DNA of 64,000 nt from Stutzerimonas stutzeri KOS6. GTDB lineage: Bacteria; Pseudomonadota; Gammaproteobacteria; Pseudomonadales; Pseudomonadaceae. The translations under genes and the position numbers were made by a program. Where the stretch lies: the NCBI RefSeq assembly GCF_000307775.2, contig NZ_KK020675.1:446553-510552 (forward strand). Reading direction: 5' to 3'. Within the stretch, counting starts at the first letter, position 1. The number at the start of each line of letters is the position of its first letter. The notes under the pieces were generated by a model that ran no database searches, was not told the origin of the DNA, and saw only the letters and a list, made by a program, of their open reading frames with translations. Shown in pieces: positions 47,873 through 56,609 of this stretch.

Positions 47873-47885
47873 AGGCTATATATGG

Positions 47886-47975
47886 TGGCGGAGAGATAGG
47901 GATTTGAACCCTAGGTACCCGCGAAGGTACAACGGATTTCGAATCCGTCCCGTTCGGCCACTCCGGCATCTCTCC
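47886..47975 (-). tRNA. tRNA-Ser (CGA)
   Basis: 90 bases with encoded CCA. Acceptor GGAGAGA / TCTCTCC, anticodon CGA in GATTCGAAATC, the long variable arm of a class II tRNA (TTGTACCTTCGCGGGTACC) and T-loop GGTTCAAATCC. It stands alone at the border of the island; tRNA-Ser genes are frequent integrase targets. Confidence 0.97.
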
Positions 47976-47985
47976 AGCGGCGCGC

Positions 47986-48014
47986 ATGATATCAGCTGAA
48001 TCGCGTTTGTCGAA
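47986..48014 (-). promoter_or_regulatory. Promoter of tRNA-Ser
   Basis: On the minus strand TTCGAC, 17 bases, TATCAT, then a GCGCGCCG discriminator. The -10 is good and the -35 moderate. Confidence 0.6.
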
Positions 48015-48100
48015 CCCCAACCGCACAGATTTTTTGCGATTTTTCAGGCTATTGCGACGGCCCGCAGCCAGAACCGAGCGGTGCGGGCCGCGCGGGCCGG

Positions 48101-48970
48101 TCAGGCCGTCAGGCGAGTCAGCGCTTCACGGTATTTGTCGGCGGTCTTCTGCGCGACATCCGCCGGCACCGCAGGAGCGGGTGGCTCCTTGTTCCAGCCG
48201 GTGGACTCCAGCCAGTCACGGACGAACTGCTTGTCGAAGCTCGGCGGGTTCTTGCCTTCCTCGTAGCTATCGGCCGGCCAGAAGCGGCTGGAATCGGGCG
48301 TCAGCACTTCGTCCATCAGGGTCAGCGTGCCGTCTTCATCCAGGCCAAATTCGAACTTGGTGTCGGCAATGATGATGCCGCGCGTGGCTGCGTATTCAAC
48401 GGCTGCGCTATAGAGCGCGATGGACACGTCGCGTACCCGAGCCGCCAGCTCGCTGCCGATGATGGCTTCACACTGCGCGAAGGAGATGTTCTCGTCGTGA
48501 TCGCCCACGGCGGCCTTGGTGGAGGGCGTGAAGATCGGCTGCGGCAGCTTGGCCGCCTCTTTCAGGCCGGCCGGCAGCTGGATGCCGCAGACCGTGCCGC
48601 TCTTCTGGTATTCCTTCCAGCCGGAACCAACGATGTAGCCGCGCACGATGGCCTCCACAGCGACCGGCTTGAGGCGCTTGGCGACTACCGCGCGCCCCTC
48701 TACCAGCGGCAGCTCGGCGGCCGGGACCACATCCTCGACCTTGTCGCCGGTGAAGTGATTGGGAACCAGCCCCTTGAGCTTGTCGAACCAGAAGTTGGAG
48801 ATGGCGGTGAGGATCTTGCCCTTCTCCGGGATCGGCTCGGCGAGAATCACGTCGAACGCCGAGAGACGATCGGTGGCGACCATGAGCATGCGTTTGTCGT
48901 CGATCTCGTAGAGATCACGAACCTTGCCCGAGTAAATTTTCTTCAGGCTGAGGGCGGTGGGACTGGTCAT
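48101..48970 (-). CDS. purC: SAICAR synthetase, long subtype
   Basis: Joins aspartate to CAIR in purine synthesis. 289 residues. Motifs: [70 protein letters not shown] and [15 protein letters not shown]. This is the approximately 300-residue subtype of beta-proteobacteria and yeast Ade1, not the 236-residue form (MEKREELYRGKAKSVY) usual in P. aeruginosa at this same locus after bamC. No part is missing. It sits at the edge of the foreign segment, so replacement by transfer is possible. Confidence 0.95.
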   Translation of the reverse strand: MTSPTALSLKKIYSGKVRDLYEIDDKRMLMVATDRLSAFDVILAEPIPEKGKILTAISNFWFDKLKGLVPNHFTGDKVEDVVPAAELPLVEGRAVVAKRLKPVAVEAIVRGYIVGSGWKEYQKSGTVCGIQLPAGLKEAAKLPQPIFTPSTKAAVGDHDENISFAQCEAIIGSELAARVRDVSIALYSAAVEYAATRGIIIADTKFEFGLDEDGTLTLMDEVLTPDSSRFWPADSYEEGKNPPSFDKQFVRDWLESTGWNKEPPAPAVPADVAQKTADKYREALTRLTA

Positions 48971-49066
48971 ACGAAAGAACTTCCGCGGTTGGCAGGTCAG
49001 CAGAAACGAAACAGGCGAAACCCGGGGGCCTCGCCTATTCGTGTCGTGTCACGGGGCGGCTCGCGC

Positions 49067-50167
49067 TCAGCCCAGGTTGTCTTTGAGCAGGCCGAGTACG
49101 CGTCTGGCGACATCGGCTGGTGCGACGGTGTCGATGCTCTTGTCCAGCGTCACCTGAATGGCATTGCCCACACGCGTCAGGCGTACCTGATAGCGCTCGG
49201 CTCGCGCTTCGATTTCTTCCTTGTCCGGCGCACCGCCGAACAGGCGGCTGAAGAAGCCGGGCTTTTCGTCCGGATCGTTGGCGCGCTCGCTGAGGTTCAC
49301 GTAATAGACACCCAGGCTCCGGTCAAGGTCGTCGACGCGCACATCGGCGGCCTGGAGCGCTCGGCCAACACTGGACCAGGCGCGATCGAAATCGCTGTCC
49401 AGCTGCAGGACCGGGTTGCCGCTCCCGTCCTCGGTCAGGCTCACACGGCTCGGTGCATCGAAGTCGCGCTCGGCCAGCAGTGAAACCGAACCACCCTCGC
49501 GCGTACTGCGATCCAGGCTCGCCTGCAGCTCATCGAGCAGTACCCGATCGAGCTCCTTGTTGCTGGAGCTGTCCGGCCAGTCCACATCGGCTCCGCTGCC
49601 GGCCGGACGTTTGACGCTGAGCACGAAAATCTCGCTGGTGTTGCTCTGCACACCGGGCTCGATACGGACGCGCACGCGGGTTTCGCCATCCTGGATGCCC
49701 AGGTCGCGCACCAGCGCCTCGTCCAGGTCGGCAGCCATCTGCCAGGCAGTGACGAACTCACCGGTCTGGCGCCGCTCTTCGGCGATGCCGAAGCCCTTGT
49801 CGGTGAAGAACTGCCGGGCCGCGACCCACACCTGCGACGGCGCATACTGCGCCACCAGCCAACGGGAATCGCCGGAGGACTGAACACTGAATTCGCTGAC
49901 ATCAGCTGCGACGACCAGGCGCTGAGGGCGCGGCACTTCGTACTTGCCCGAAACGCGGCTGTCGGCAACCTGCTGCGGGATCGGCAGCAGCGGGTCGAGC
50001 GGGCGGATTTCGCCGTCGACTGCAACCTGCATCGGCGCGGTCTGGTGCGCCGAAAGATAATCGCTTCCGCGGTCGCGGAAATATCCATCATCGCCCCACA
50101 GCCAGCCACAGCCGCTGGTTGTAGAGATGATCAGGGCAAGGGTCGAAAGTCCGGCCAGTCGCTTCAT
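49067..50167 (-). CDS. bamC: Outer membrane assembly lipoprotein BamC
   Basis: 366 residues. Lipobox TSGC (Cys 20), an unstructured N-terminal lasso (about 21-90) that binds BamD, and two helix-grip domains (for example WVAARQFFTDKGFGIAEE and AWSSVGRALQAADVRVDDLD). It is part of the BAM complex folding beta-barrel proteins. It lies 16 bases after dapA, as in E. coli (nlpB/dapX) and Pseudomonas. Confidence 0.94.
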   Translation of the reverse strand: MKRLAGLSTLALIISTTSGCGWLWGDDGYFRDRGSDYLSAHQTAPMQVAVDGEIRPLDPLLPIPQQVADSRVSGKYEVPRPQRLVVAADVSEFSVQSSGDSRWLVAQYAPSQVWVAARQFFTDKGFGIAEERRQTGEFVTAWQMAADLDEALVRDLGIQDGETRVRVRIEPGVQSNTSEIFVLSVKRPAGSGADVDWPDSSSNKELDRVLLDELQASLDRSTREGGSVSLLAERDFDAPSRVSLTEDGSGNPVLQLDSDFDRAWSSVGRALQAADVRVDDLDRSLGVYYVNLSERANDPDEKPGFFSRLFGGAPDKEEIEARAERYQVRLTRVGNAIQVTLDKSIDTVAPADVARRVLGLLKDNLG

Positions 50168-50183
50168 GCGTATTCCTTTGTTA

Positions 50184-51062
50184 TTAAGCCAGCGCGCCGG
50201 TTTGGCGCATCGCCTGGCGCAGCGGTTCCTGGAAGCTCTGGCTCAGCCAGGTCAGCGGCAGACGGATGCCATTGCCCATCAGGGCCATCTCGTGCAGCGC
50301 CCACTTGACCGGGATCGGGTTGGCTTCCAGGAACAGAGCGCGATGCAGCGGCATCAGTCGCTCATTGATCGCCCGCGCAGTATCGGCATCACCCGCCATC
50401 GCCGCGGCACAGAGGTCACTCATGGCGCGCGGCGCCACGTTCGCGGTTACGGAGATGTTGCCCTTGCCACCCATGAGCATCAACTCGACGGCGGTGGGGT
50501 CATCGCCCGAATAGACAAGGAAGTCCTTGCTGACGCGATCCAGGACTTCCTGCCCGCGCTTGAGGTCGCCCGTGGCCTCCTTGATACCAATGATGTTGGA
50601 TATCTTGGACAGGCGCTCGACGGTATCGGGCAACATGTCGCATACGGTGCGGCCGGGCACGTTGTAGAGAATCTGCGGAATCGCCACGGCTTCGGCGATA
50701 TGTTTGAAGTGCAGGTACAGACCTTCCTGGGTCGGCTTGTTGTAATAAGGTGTCACCAGCAGGCAGGCGTCGGCGCCGGCGGACTTGGCGTTCTCGGTCA
50801 ACTCGACTGCTTCGCTGGTGGAGTTGGCACCGGTTCCGGCGATCACCGGGATACGGCCGTTGACCTGGTCGACGACGCGCCGGATGACTTCGATGTGCTC
50901 GGCGACGCTCAGCGTGGCCGACTCGCCGGTGGTCCCGACTGCAACGATTGCATTGGTGCCTTCCTGCAAATGGAATTCCACCAGTTTGCTAAGGCTGTCC
51001 CAGTCCAGACCGCCCTGCGCATCCATGGGCGTGACCAGCGCCACCATACTGCCCGCAATCAT
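50184..51062 (-). CDS. dapA: 4-hydroxy-tetrahydrodipicolinate synthase
   Basis: 292 residues, normal length. Condenses pyruvate with aspartate semialdehyde in lysine and peptidoglycan-precursor synthesis. Visible: [25 protein letters not shown] with the catalytic Tyr, and the Schiff-base Lys in [11 protein letters not shown]. First gene of dapA-bamC-purC. Divergent from gcvR. Confidence 0.97.
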   Translation of the reverse strand: MIAGSMVALVTPMDAQGGLDWDSLSKLVEFHLQEGTNAIVAVGTTGESATLSVAEHIEVIRRVVDQVNGRIPVIAGTGANSTSEAVELTENAKSAGADACLLVTPYYNKPTQEGLYLHFKHIAEAVAIPQILYNVPGRTVCDMLPDTVERLSKISNIIGIKEATGDLKRGQEVLDRVSKDFLVYSGDDPTAVELMLMGGKGNISVTANVAPRAMSDLCAAAMAGDADTARAINERLMPLHRALFLEANPIPVKWALHEMALMGNGIRLPLTWLSQSFQEPLRQAMRQTGALA

Positions 51063-51288
51063 GCAACCACTCCTGCCGGATTAAATAAAAGAGGCGTAAT
51101 GGTACAAGGCTCCCAAGCGCTTTGCGAGTAGCCTGACGCTCGCCGTATGCGGTGGCCGAGCGCCTGCCCGGAACAGCCGCCCTCCGTATCCGTCCGGCGA
51201 TACGCATTCCCTCCGACCACGCTTTTCGCTACCCTTAGCCGTTTTCGGCTTGGCTGGCCGACCGATTCACCACCGCCAGGAATGCTGC

Positions 51289-51849
51289 ATGTCCACCCCC
51301 CCTCTACCCCGTGAACAATTTCTCGTCATCAGCGCACTCGGCGCCAACCCCATGGAGCTGACCAACGTGCTCTGCCGGGCTGCCAACGAGAATCGCTGCG
51401 CTGTGGTCAGCACCCGCCTGACACGTCATGGCGAGTGCAGCGCACTGGTCCTCGAAGTGGCCGGCAGCTGGGATGCCCTGGCCCGCATGGAGACCGCACT
51501 GCCGGGACTCTCGAAAAAGCATGCATTCACGGCCAACGTGGTACGCAGCGAGGCCCTGGAAAGCCGCCCGCAGGCGCTGCCCTATGTGGCCTACGTGAGC
51601 GCTGCCTATCGACCGGACATCCTCAACGAGCTGTGCCAGTTCTTCATCGACCACCGGGTCGAGCTGGAAAGCCTGACCTGCGATACCTACCAGGCTCCCC
51701 AGACCGGCGGCACCATGCTCAATGCCACGCTGACGGTGACGCTGCCGGCCGGGACCCAGATCAGCTGGCTGCGCGATCAGTTTCTCGATTTTGCCGACGC
51801 GCTGAACCTCGATGCATTGATCGAGCCATGGCGTCCCCAGAACCCGTAA
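51289..51849 (+). CDS. gcvR: Glycine cleavage system repressor GcvR
   Basis: 186 residues with two ACT domains (FLVISALGANPMELTNVLCRA and PYVAYVSAAYRPDILNELCQF). GcvR binds GcvA and, when glycine is low, blocks activation of the gcv operon. Start ATG 51289 with AGGAA upstream. bcp follows 20 bases later in the same direction. Located next to dapA as in E. coli and P. aeruginosa. Confidence 0.93.
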   Translation: MSTPPLPREQFLVISALGANPMELTNVLCRAANENRCAVVSTRLTRHGECSALVLEVAGSWDALARMETALPGLSKKHAFTANVVRSEALESRPQALPYVAYVSAAYRPDILNELCQFFIDHRVELESLTCDTYQAPQTGGTMLNATLTVTLPAGTQISWLRDQFLDFADALNLDALIEPWRPQNP

Positions 51850-51869
51850 GGCCCAGCACAGGAGTCAAC

Positions 51870-52343
51870 ATGGCTGTCGAAATCGATCATCCCGTTCCGT
51901 CTTTCCAGGCACAGGCCACCAGCAACCAGGTGATCAGCCCCGAATCGCTGGCCGGCAAGCAGGCCGTACTGTACTTCTACCCGAAGGACAACACGCCAGG
52001 TTGCACGACCCAAGGGCAAGGCTTTCGCGACCAGCACCAGGCGTTCCTCGCGGCGAACACGCTGGTCTTCGGCATCTCGCGCGACAGCCTGAAGACGCAC
52101 GAGAACTTCCGTGCCAAGCAGGGCTTTCCCTTCGAACTGATCAGCGACAAGGATGAACAGCTCTGCCAGCTGTTCGACGTGATCAAGTTGAAAAAGCTCT
52201 ACGGAAAGGAATATCTCGGCGTCGACCGCAGCACCTTCCTGATCGACCGCAACGGCGTATTGCGCCAGGAGTGGCGTGGCGTGAAGGTCCCCGGCCACGT
52301 GGAAGCGGTACTCAAGGCCGCCCAGGCGCTGAACGAGGCGTGA
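51870..52343 (+). CDS. bcp: Thiol peroxidase Bcp (peroxiredoxin PrxQ type)
   Basis: 157 residues. Peroxidatic Cys 45 in FYPKDNTPGCTTQ. The resolving Cys found five residues later in 2-Cys PrxQ enzymes is replaced by Gln 50, so this is probably a 1-Cys or alternative-resolving form; another Cys occurs in DEQLCQLF. Reduces hydroperoxides using thioredoxin. Start with AGGAG site. Follows gcvR. Confidence 0.94.
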   Translation: MAVEIDHPVPSFQAQATSNQVISPESLAGKQAVLYFYPKDNTPGCTTQGQGFRDQHQAFLAANTLVFGISRDSLKTHENFRAKQGFPFELISDKDEQLCQLFDVIKLKKLYGKEYLGVDRSTFLIDRNGVLRQEWRGVKVPGHVEAVLKAAQALNEA

Positions 52344-52376
52344 GCGGGCCGGCATCAAGCCAGCCGCTGTCCCACC

Positions 52377-53459
52377 TCACTCGCCGGCTTCGGCAACCGC
52401 CGCTGCCGGCCCGCGCGGCCAGGCATAGAGCACGGCCTTGAACAAGGTCGCCAACGGAATCGCGAAGAACACACCCCAGAAGCCCCAGAGCCCGCCGAAC
52501 AGCAGCACCGCGCAAATGATCGCGACCGGATGCAAGTTCACCGCCTCGGAAAACAGTAATGGCACCAGCACGTTGCCATCCAATGCCTGAATGATCGCGT
52601 AGGCCACCATCAGATAGATGAACTGGTCGCCCAGCCCCCACTGGAACATGCCGATCAAGGCGATCGGGATGGTGACGACGGTCGCGCCGATGTAAGGCAC
52701 CACGACCGAGATCCCCACCAGCATCGCCATCAGCGCTGCGTAGTTGAGCTCCAGCGCCGCGAAGACCGCATAGGACACCGCGGCGCAAATCAGAATCTCG
52801 ATCACCTTGCCCCGAATGTAGTTGGCGATCTGCTGGTTCATCTCTTGGGAAACCTGGGTGATCAGCCCACGCTCACGGGGCAGGTAGCCCCGGATCCAGT
52901 CACCGATCTGCTGACGATCCTTGAGGAAGAAAAACACCAGAATCGGCACCAGAACCAGATAGATCATCAGCCCGATCAGCAGCGGCAGGCTGGACAGCGA
53001 CGAGGTCAGCACCAACTGCCCATAGCGTCCGATCTCGCCGCGCATGAAGTCGATACCGCGCAGCACCTGCTCCTCGGTCACCAGCTGCGGATAACGCTCC
53101 GGCAACAGCAGCAACAGCGACTGCCACTCGACCAGCATCCGCGGCAGCTCATTGAAGAGCGTCAGCACCTGCTGCCAAAGCAGCGGCACGATGAACAGCG
53201 TGCAGACGACCAACACGCCGATGAACATCAGGAACACCAGCCACACTGCCAGCAGATGCGGCATCCGACGACGCTCCAGCGCACCGACCAGGCCTTGCAT
53301 GAGAAACGCCAGCACCAGCCCAGCCAGTACCGGCGCAAGCATCTTGCCAAGCGTCAGGACGGCAGCGAATGCAAGGAACAGCAGCACCGCGAGAACGATC
53401 GCCTCCTCATGCGAGAAGTAACGCTGCATCCAACCGCGTAATACCTTGAGCATGTACAT
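52377..53459 (-). CDS. AI-2E / PerM family transporter
   Basis: 360 residues with about eight membrane helices in the usual arrangement: two or three N-terminal segments, an amphipathic periplasmic stretch (LFNELPRMLVEWQSLL), then the C-terminal group with VVPYIGATVVTIPIALI and LDGNVLVPLLFSEAVNLHP. The family includes the AI-2 exporter TqsA and Na+/H+ antiporters; substrate not predictable. Convergent with bcp. Confidence 0.9.
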   Translation of the reverse strand: MYMLKVLRGWMQRYFSHEEAIVLAVLLFLAFAAVLTLGKMLAPVLAGLVLAFLMQGLVGALERRRMPHLLAVWLVFLMFIGVLVVCTLFIVPLLWQQVLTLFNELPRMLVEWQSLLLLLPERYPQLVTEEQVLRGIDFMRGEIGRYGQLVLTSSLSSLPLLIGLMIYLVLVPILVFFFLKDRQQIGDWIRGYLPRERGLITQVSQEMNQQIANYIRGKVIEILICAAVSYAVFAALELNYAALMAMLVGISVVVPYIGATVVTIPIALIGMFQWGLGDQFIYLMVAYAIIQALDGNVLVPLLFSEAVNLHPVAIICAVLLFGGLWGFWGVFFAIPLATLFKAVLYAWPRGPAAAVAEAGE

Positions 53460-53474
53460 CCCCGGGGCGAATCG

Positions 53475-53726
53475 TCAGGCCTTGCGCAGCCAGTAGCGAA
53501 AGAGACCATCCTCGGCTTCTTCGTGCAGAAGCGCATGCCCCGCCAGCCTGGCGAAGCTGCGAAAATCGCGCTGCGAGCCCGGATCGCTGGCCGTGACCTT
53601 GAGCACGGCGCCGCTGGCCAGGCGATTGAGCTCCAGCTTGGCCTTGAGCAGAGGCATCGGACAGTCGAGCCCGACGGCATCCAGCTCGGCGTCGCAGGCG
53701 ATTGCTCGCGATCGTGCATCAGTCAT
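53475..53726 (-). CDS. TusA-like sulfur carrier protein
   Basis: 83 residues from MTDARSRAIACDAELD, with GGAGG upstream. The catalytic Cys is in GLDCPMPLLKAK, the TusA/SirA signature. The P. aeruginosa orthologue in the same place (PA1006) is persulfidated and needed for molybdenum homeostasis and nitrate respiration, which suggests sulfur delivery to molybdopterin here too. Fifteen bases upstream of the PerM gene, same strand. Confidence 0.92.
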   Translation of the reverse strand: MTDARSRAIACDAELDAVGLDCPMPLLKAKLELNRLASGAVLKVTASDPGSQRDFRSFARLAGHALLHEEAEDGLFRYWLRKA

Positions 53727-53835
53727 GGTTAGCCTCCACAGAAAAGCCATGCAGCATACCTAGCACAGCAGGACTCTGGCCAGCCGGCCAAGGTCAAGGC
53801 TACAGTAGCCCCTCTCCCCCAACGAGCCTGTCTGG

Positions 53836-55266
53836 ATGAAACTGCTGCGCCCTGCCCTCCTCACGCTCACCTGTCTATTCGCCCAGCCGGTCCTGTCCAA
53901 TGACCTGCCGTCGCTGGGCGACGCCAGCTCGGGCATCGTTTCACCGGAACAGGAGCACCTGCTCGGACGCGCCTGGCTCAGTCTGCTGCGCGGCCAGGTC
54001 AGCCAACTTTCCGATCCGCAGCTCAAGGACTACGTCGAAGATAGCGTCTACCGCCTCGCAGAAACGAGCAGGCTGGAAGATCGCCGGCTGGAATTCGTCC
54101 TGCTGGACAGCCCCCAGCTGAATGCCTTCGCGGCCCCCGGAGGGATCATCGGCGTCAATGGCGGCCTGTTCATCTACGCCCAGACCGAAGCGGAGTACGC
54201 CTCGGTCATGGCCCACGAACTGGCCCACCTGTCGCAGCGCCACTTCGCGCGTGGCCTGGAAGCCCAGCAACGCATGCAGCTACCGATGATGGCTGCGATG
54301 CTGGCAGGCGTCGTGGCCGCCGCTGCCGGCGCGGGCGACGCAGGCATCGCGGCGATCGTCTCCACCCAGGCGGCGGCGATCCAGGCCCAGCGCCGCTTTT
54401 CTCGCCAGAATGAGCAGGAGGCGGATCGCATCGGCATCGTCAATCTCGAGCGGGCCGGCTATGACCCGCGCGCAATGCCGTCCATGTTCGGACGGCTGAT
54501 GCGCCAGTATCGCTATGACCAGAAGCCACCGGAGTTCTTGCTGACCCACCCCGTCAACGAGTCGCGCATCGCCGACACCACCAACCGAGCCGAGCAATAT
54601 CCGCCAGGCGGCGCCCAGGACAGCCTGCGCTACCAGCTGATGCGGGCAAGAACACAGCTCAAGTTCGAGAGCACTCCAGGCGTCGGGGCCAAGCGCTTTC
54701 GCGCGATGCTCAACGAAAACCCGCAAATGGATGCCGCACGCTACGGCCTGGCACTGGCCCAGATCAAGGCAGGCCAACTCGCCGATGCCGGTGAAAGCCT
54801 GGCCCCCCTGCTGAGCAAGGCCCCGGATGACCTGTCCTACAACCTGGCGCAGATCGAGCTGGACATCACCTCCAACCGCCTGCAGCAGGCACAGACACGC
54901 CTGCAACGATTGCTTCAGCTTTATCCGGGCAACTACCCGGTGCGCCAGATGCACATCGACCTCTTGATGAAGCAGGGCGAGACACAAAAGGCCGAGCGGG
55001 AACTCGAACAACTCGCCGAGCAGCGGTCGCGAGATCCCGACATCTGGTATCAGGTTGCCGAAGTCCGCGGACTGAGTGGAAACATCGTCGGCCTGCATCA
55101 GGCTCGAGCCGAATACTTCGCGCTGGTGGGCGATTACGACCAGGGCATCGAACAGCTCGATCTGGCCAAGCGTCGAGCGGGCAACTTCCAGCTCGCTGCT
55201 CGGATCGATGCACGGCAGAAGCAGTTGATCGATGAAAAGCGCTCGGTCGACGAAATGCTGCGCTGA
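53836..55266 (+). CDS. bepA: Periplasmic M48 metalloprotease/chaperone BepA
   Basis: 476 residues. Signal peptide (about 1-21), M48 peptidase domain with HELAH at 127-131 and third ligand Glu 195 in NEQEADRIG, and a C-terminal TPR domain (about 290-440, repeated A..L-rich helices). BepA helps LptD assembly and degrades stalled outer membrane proteins. Motif LLDSPQLNAFAAPGGIIGVNGGL is typical. Divergent from the TusA-like gene. Confidence 0.93.
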   Translation: MKLLRPALLTLTCLFAQPVLSNDLPSLGDASSGIVSPEQEHLLGRAWLSLLRGQVSQLSDPQLKDYVEDSVYRLAETSRLEDRRLEFVLLDSPQLNAFAAPGGIIGVNGGLFIYAQTEAEYASVMAHELAHLSQRHFARGLEAQQRMQLPMMAAMLAGVVAAAAGAGDAGIAAIVSTQAAAIQAQRRFSRQNEQEADRIGIVNLERAGYDPRAMPSMFGRLMRQYRYDQKPPEFLLTHPVNESRIADTTNRAEQYPPGGAQDSLRYQLMRARTQLKFESTPGVGAKRFRAMLNENPQMDAARYGLALAQIKAGQLADAGESLAPLLSKAPDDLSYNLAQIELDITSNRLQQAQTRLQRLLQLYPGNYPVRQMHIDLLMKQGETQKAERELEQLAEQRSRDPDIWYQVAEVRGLSGNIVGLHQARAEYFALVGDYDQGIEQLDLAKRRAGNFQLAARIDARQKQLIDEKRSVDEMLR

Positions 55267-55277
55267 ACCGGCAAGGG

Positions 55278-55308
55278 CCGTCGCAGAACGCTCAGCGCTC
55301 TGCGACGG
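55278..55308. terminator. Hairpin between bepA and nadA
   Basis: CCGTCGCAGA / TCTGCGACGG, a 10-base stem with an 11-base loop that itself contains GCTCAGCGC, between convergent genes. No strong T-tract. Confidence 0.6.
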
Positions 55309-55310
55309 AC

Positions 55311-56369
55311 TCAGGCATTGCCCGCCTGTTTGAGCCGCGCGGCCTGGGTGAAATCCAGCATTCGCTTGAGCGGCTTGACCGCACGCGGAATGAGCGCCTG
55401 ATCGACGAATATCTCGTTGCTGCCGGCCCGCAGGCACTCGAGCGTACGTTCCAGGGTATTCATCGCCATCCACGGGCAGTGCGCACAGCTGCGACAGGTT
55501 GCACCCTGGCCGGCAGTCGGCGCCTCGATGAAGATCTTCTCCGGGCAAAGCTGCTGCATCTTGTAGAAAATGCCACGGTCGGTCGCCACGATGAGTGTCT
55601 GCTGCGGCAATGTCTGCGCCGCCTTGATGAGCTGACTGGTGGATCCCACTGCGTCGGCGAGCTCGACCACGGCCTGCGGCGACTCCGGGTGCACCAGAAT
55701 CGCGGCATCGGGGTAAAGCGCCTTCATGTCGGCCAGCTGCTTGGCCTTGAACTCTTCATGAACGATGCAGGCACCGTCCCATAGCAGCATATCCGCCCCG
55801 GTTTCGCGGCGAACGTAGTCGCCCAGATGCTTGTCCGGCGCCCAGATGATCTTCTCGCCGTTATCCATCAGGCTTTCGACGATTTCCAGCGCACAGCTGG
55901 ACGTCACCACCCAGTCGGCCCGTGCCTTGACCGCTGCCGAAGTGTTCGCATAGACCACCACGGTGCGCTCGGGATGCTGATCGCAGAAGGCGGAAAAGTC
56001 CTCCACCGGGCAGCCCAGATCGAGCGAGCAAGTGGCCTCGAGGGTCGGCATCAGCACGCGCTTCTCGGGATTGAGGATCTTCGCCGTTTCGCCCATGAAC
56101 TTGACGCCGGCGACCAGTACGGTCTGTGCCGGGTGCTCATTGCCGAAACGCGCCATTTCCAGGGAATCGGAAACGCAGCCGCCGGTTTCCTCCGCCAGGG
56201 CCTGGATCACTGGATCGGTATAGTAATGCGCCACCAGCACTGCGTTCTGGCGCTTCAACTCGACAGCTATCTCGCTGCGCAACTGCGCTTGCTGCTCAGG
56301 CGTAAGAGGCTTGGGCTGCATGGCGGCCAGGTGAGCCTGCACAAGAATGCGTTCGGGTATCTGCGTCAT
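55311..56369 (-). CDS. nadA: Quinolinate synthase
   Basis: 352 residues from [14 protein letters not shown], the P. aeruginosa length; the open frame to 56516 is upstream noise. Makes quinolinate from iminoaspartate and dihydroxyacetone phosphate in NAD synthesis, using a [4Fe-4S] cluster. Motifs: [43 protein letters not shown], and the [13 protein letters not shown] region with conserved cysteines. Confidence 0.96.
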   Translation of the reverse strand: MTQIPERILVQAHLAAMQPKPLTPEQQAQLRSEIAVELKRQNAVLVAHYYTDPVIQALAEETGGCVSDSLEMARFGNEHPAQTVLVAGVKFMGETAKILNPEKRVLMPTLEATCSLDLGCPVEDFSAFCDQHPERTVVVYANTSAAVKARADWVVTSSCALEIVESLMDNGEKIIWAPDKHLGDYVRRETGADMLLWDGACIVHEEFKAKQLADMKALYPDAAILVHPESPQAVVELADAVGSTSQLIKAAQTLPQQTLIVATDRGIFYKMQQLCPEKIFIEAPTAGQGATCRSCAHCPWMAMNTLERTLECLRAGSNEIFVDQALIPRAVKPLKRMLDFTQAARLKQAGNA

Positions 56370-56576
56370 GGTCGCGGGTCCTGCCAACACGAAATTGCAC
56401 GAAGCGCCGACCACAACGGCGTAACCCGGCATGATACGGCTTGTCGATAACAGGAGAGGCACAGGGTTCGACACACCTCCTGCCATTCGACGGGGCAGGA
56501 ATACTAGCCGAAGCATCTGCTAAAGGGAAAGCGCGGGAGTCGCATGCGAAGCACTGGATGGCACCCCGCGAAATGA

Positions 56577-56605
56577 AAACCGCCGGCATCAGCCGGCGGT
56601 TATTT
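56577..56605 (-). terminator. Terminator of the CoA-transferase gene
   Basis: AACCGCCGGC / GCCGGCGGTT stem with a short loop, five bases beyond the stop on the minus strand, followed by a TTTT run (AAAA at 56577). Confidence 0.9.
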
Positions 56606-56609
56606 TGGA

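Noticed and set aside
47886-47975. att site duplicated from the tRNA-Ser 3' end on the far side of the island
   Set aside because: I looked near 39990-40100 for a copy of the tRNA 3' end and saw no convincing match.
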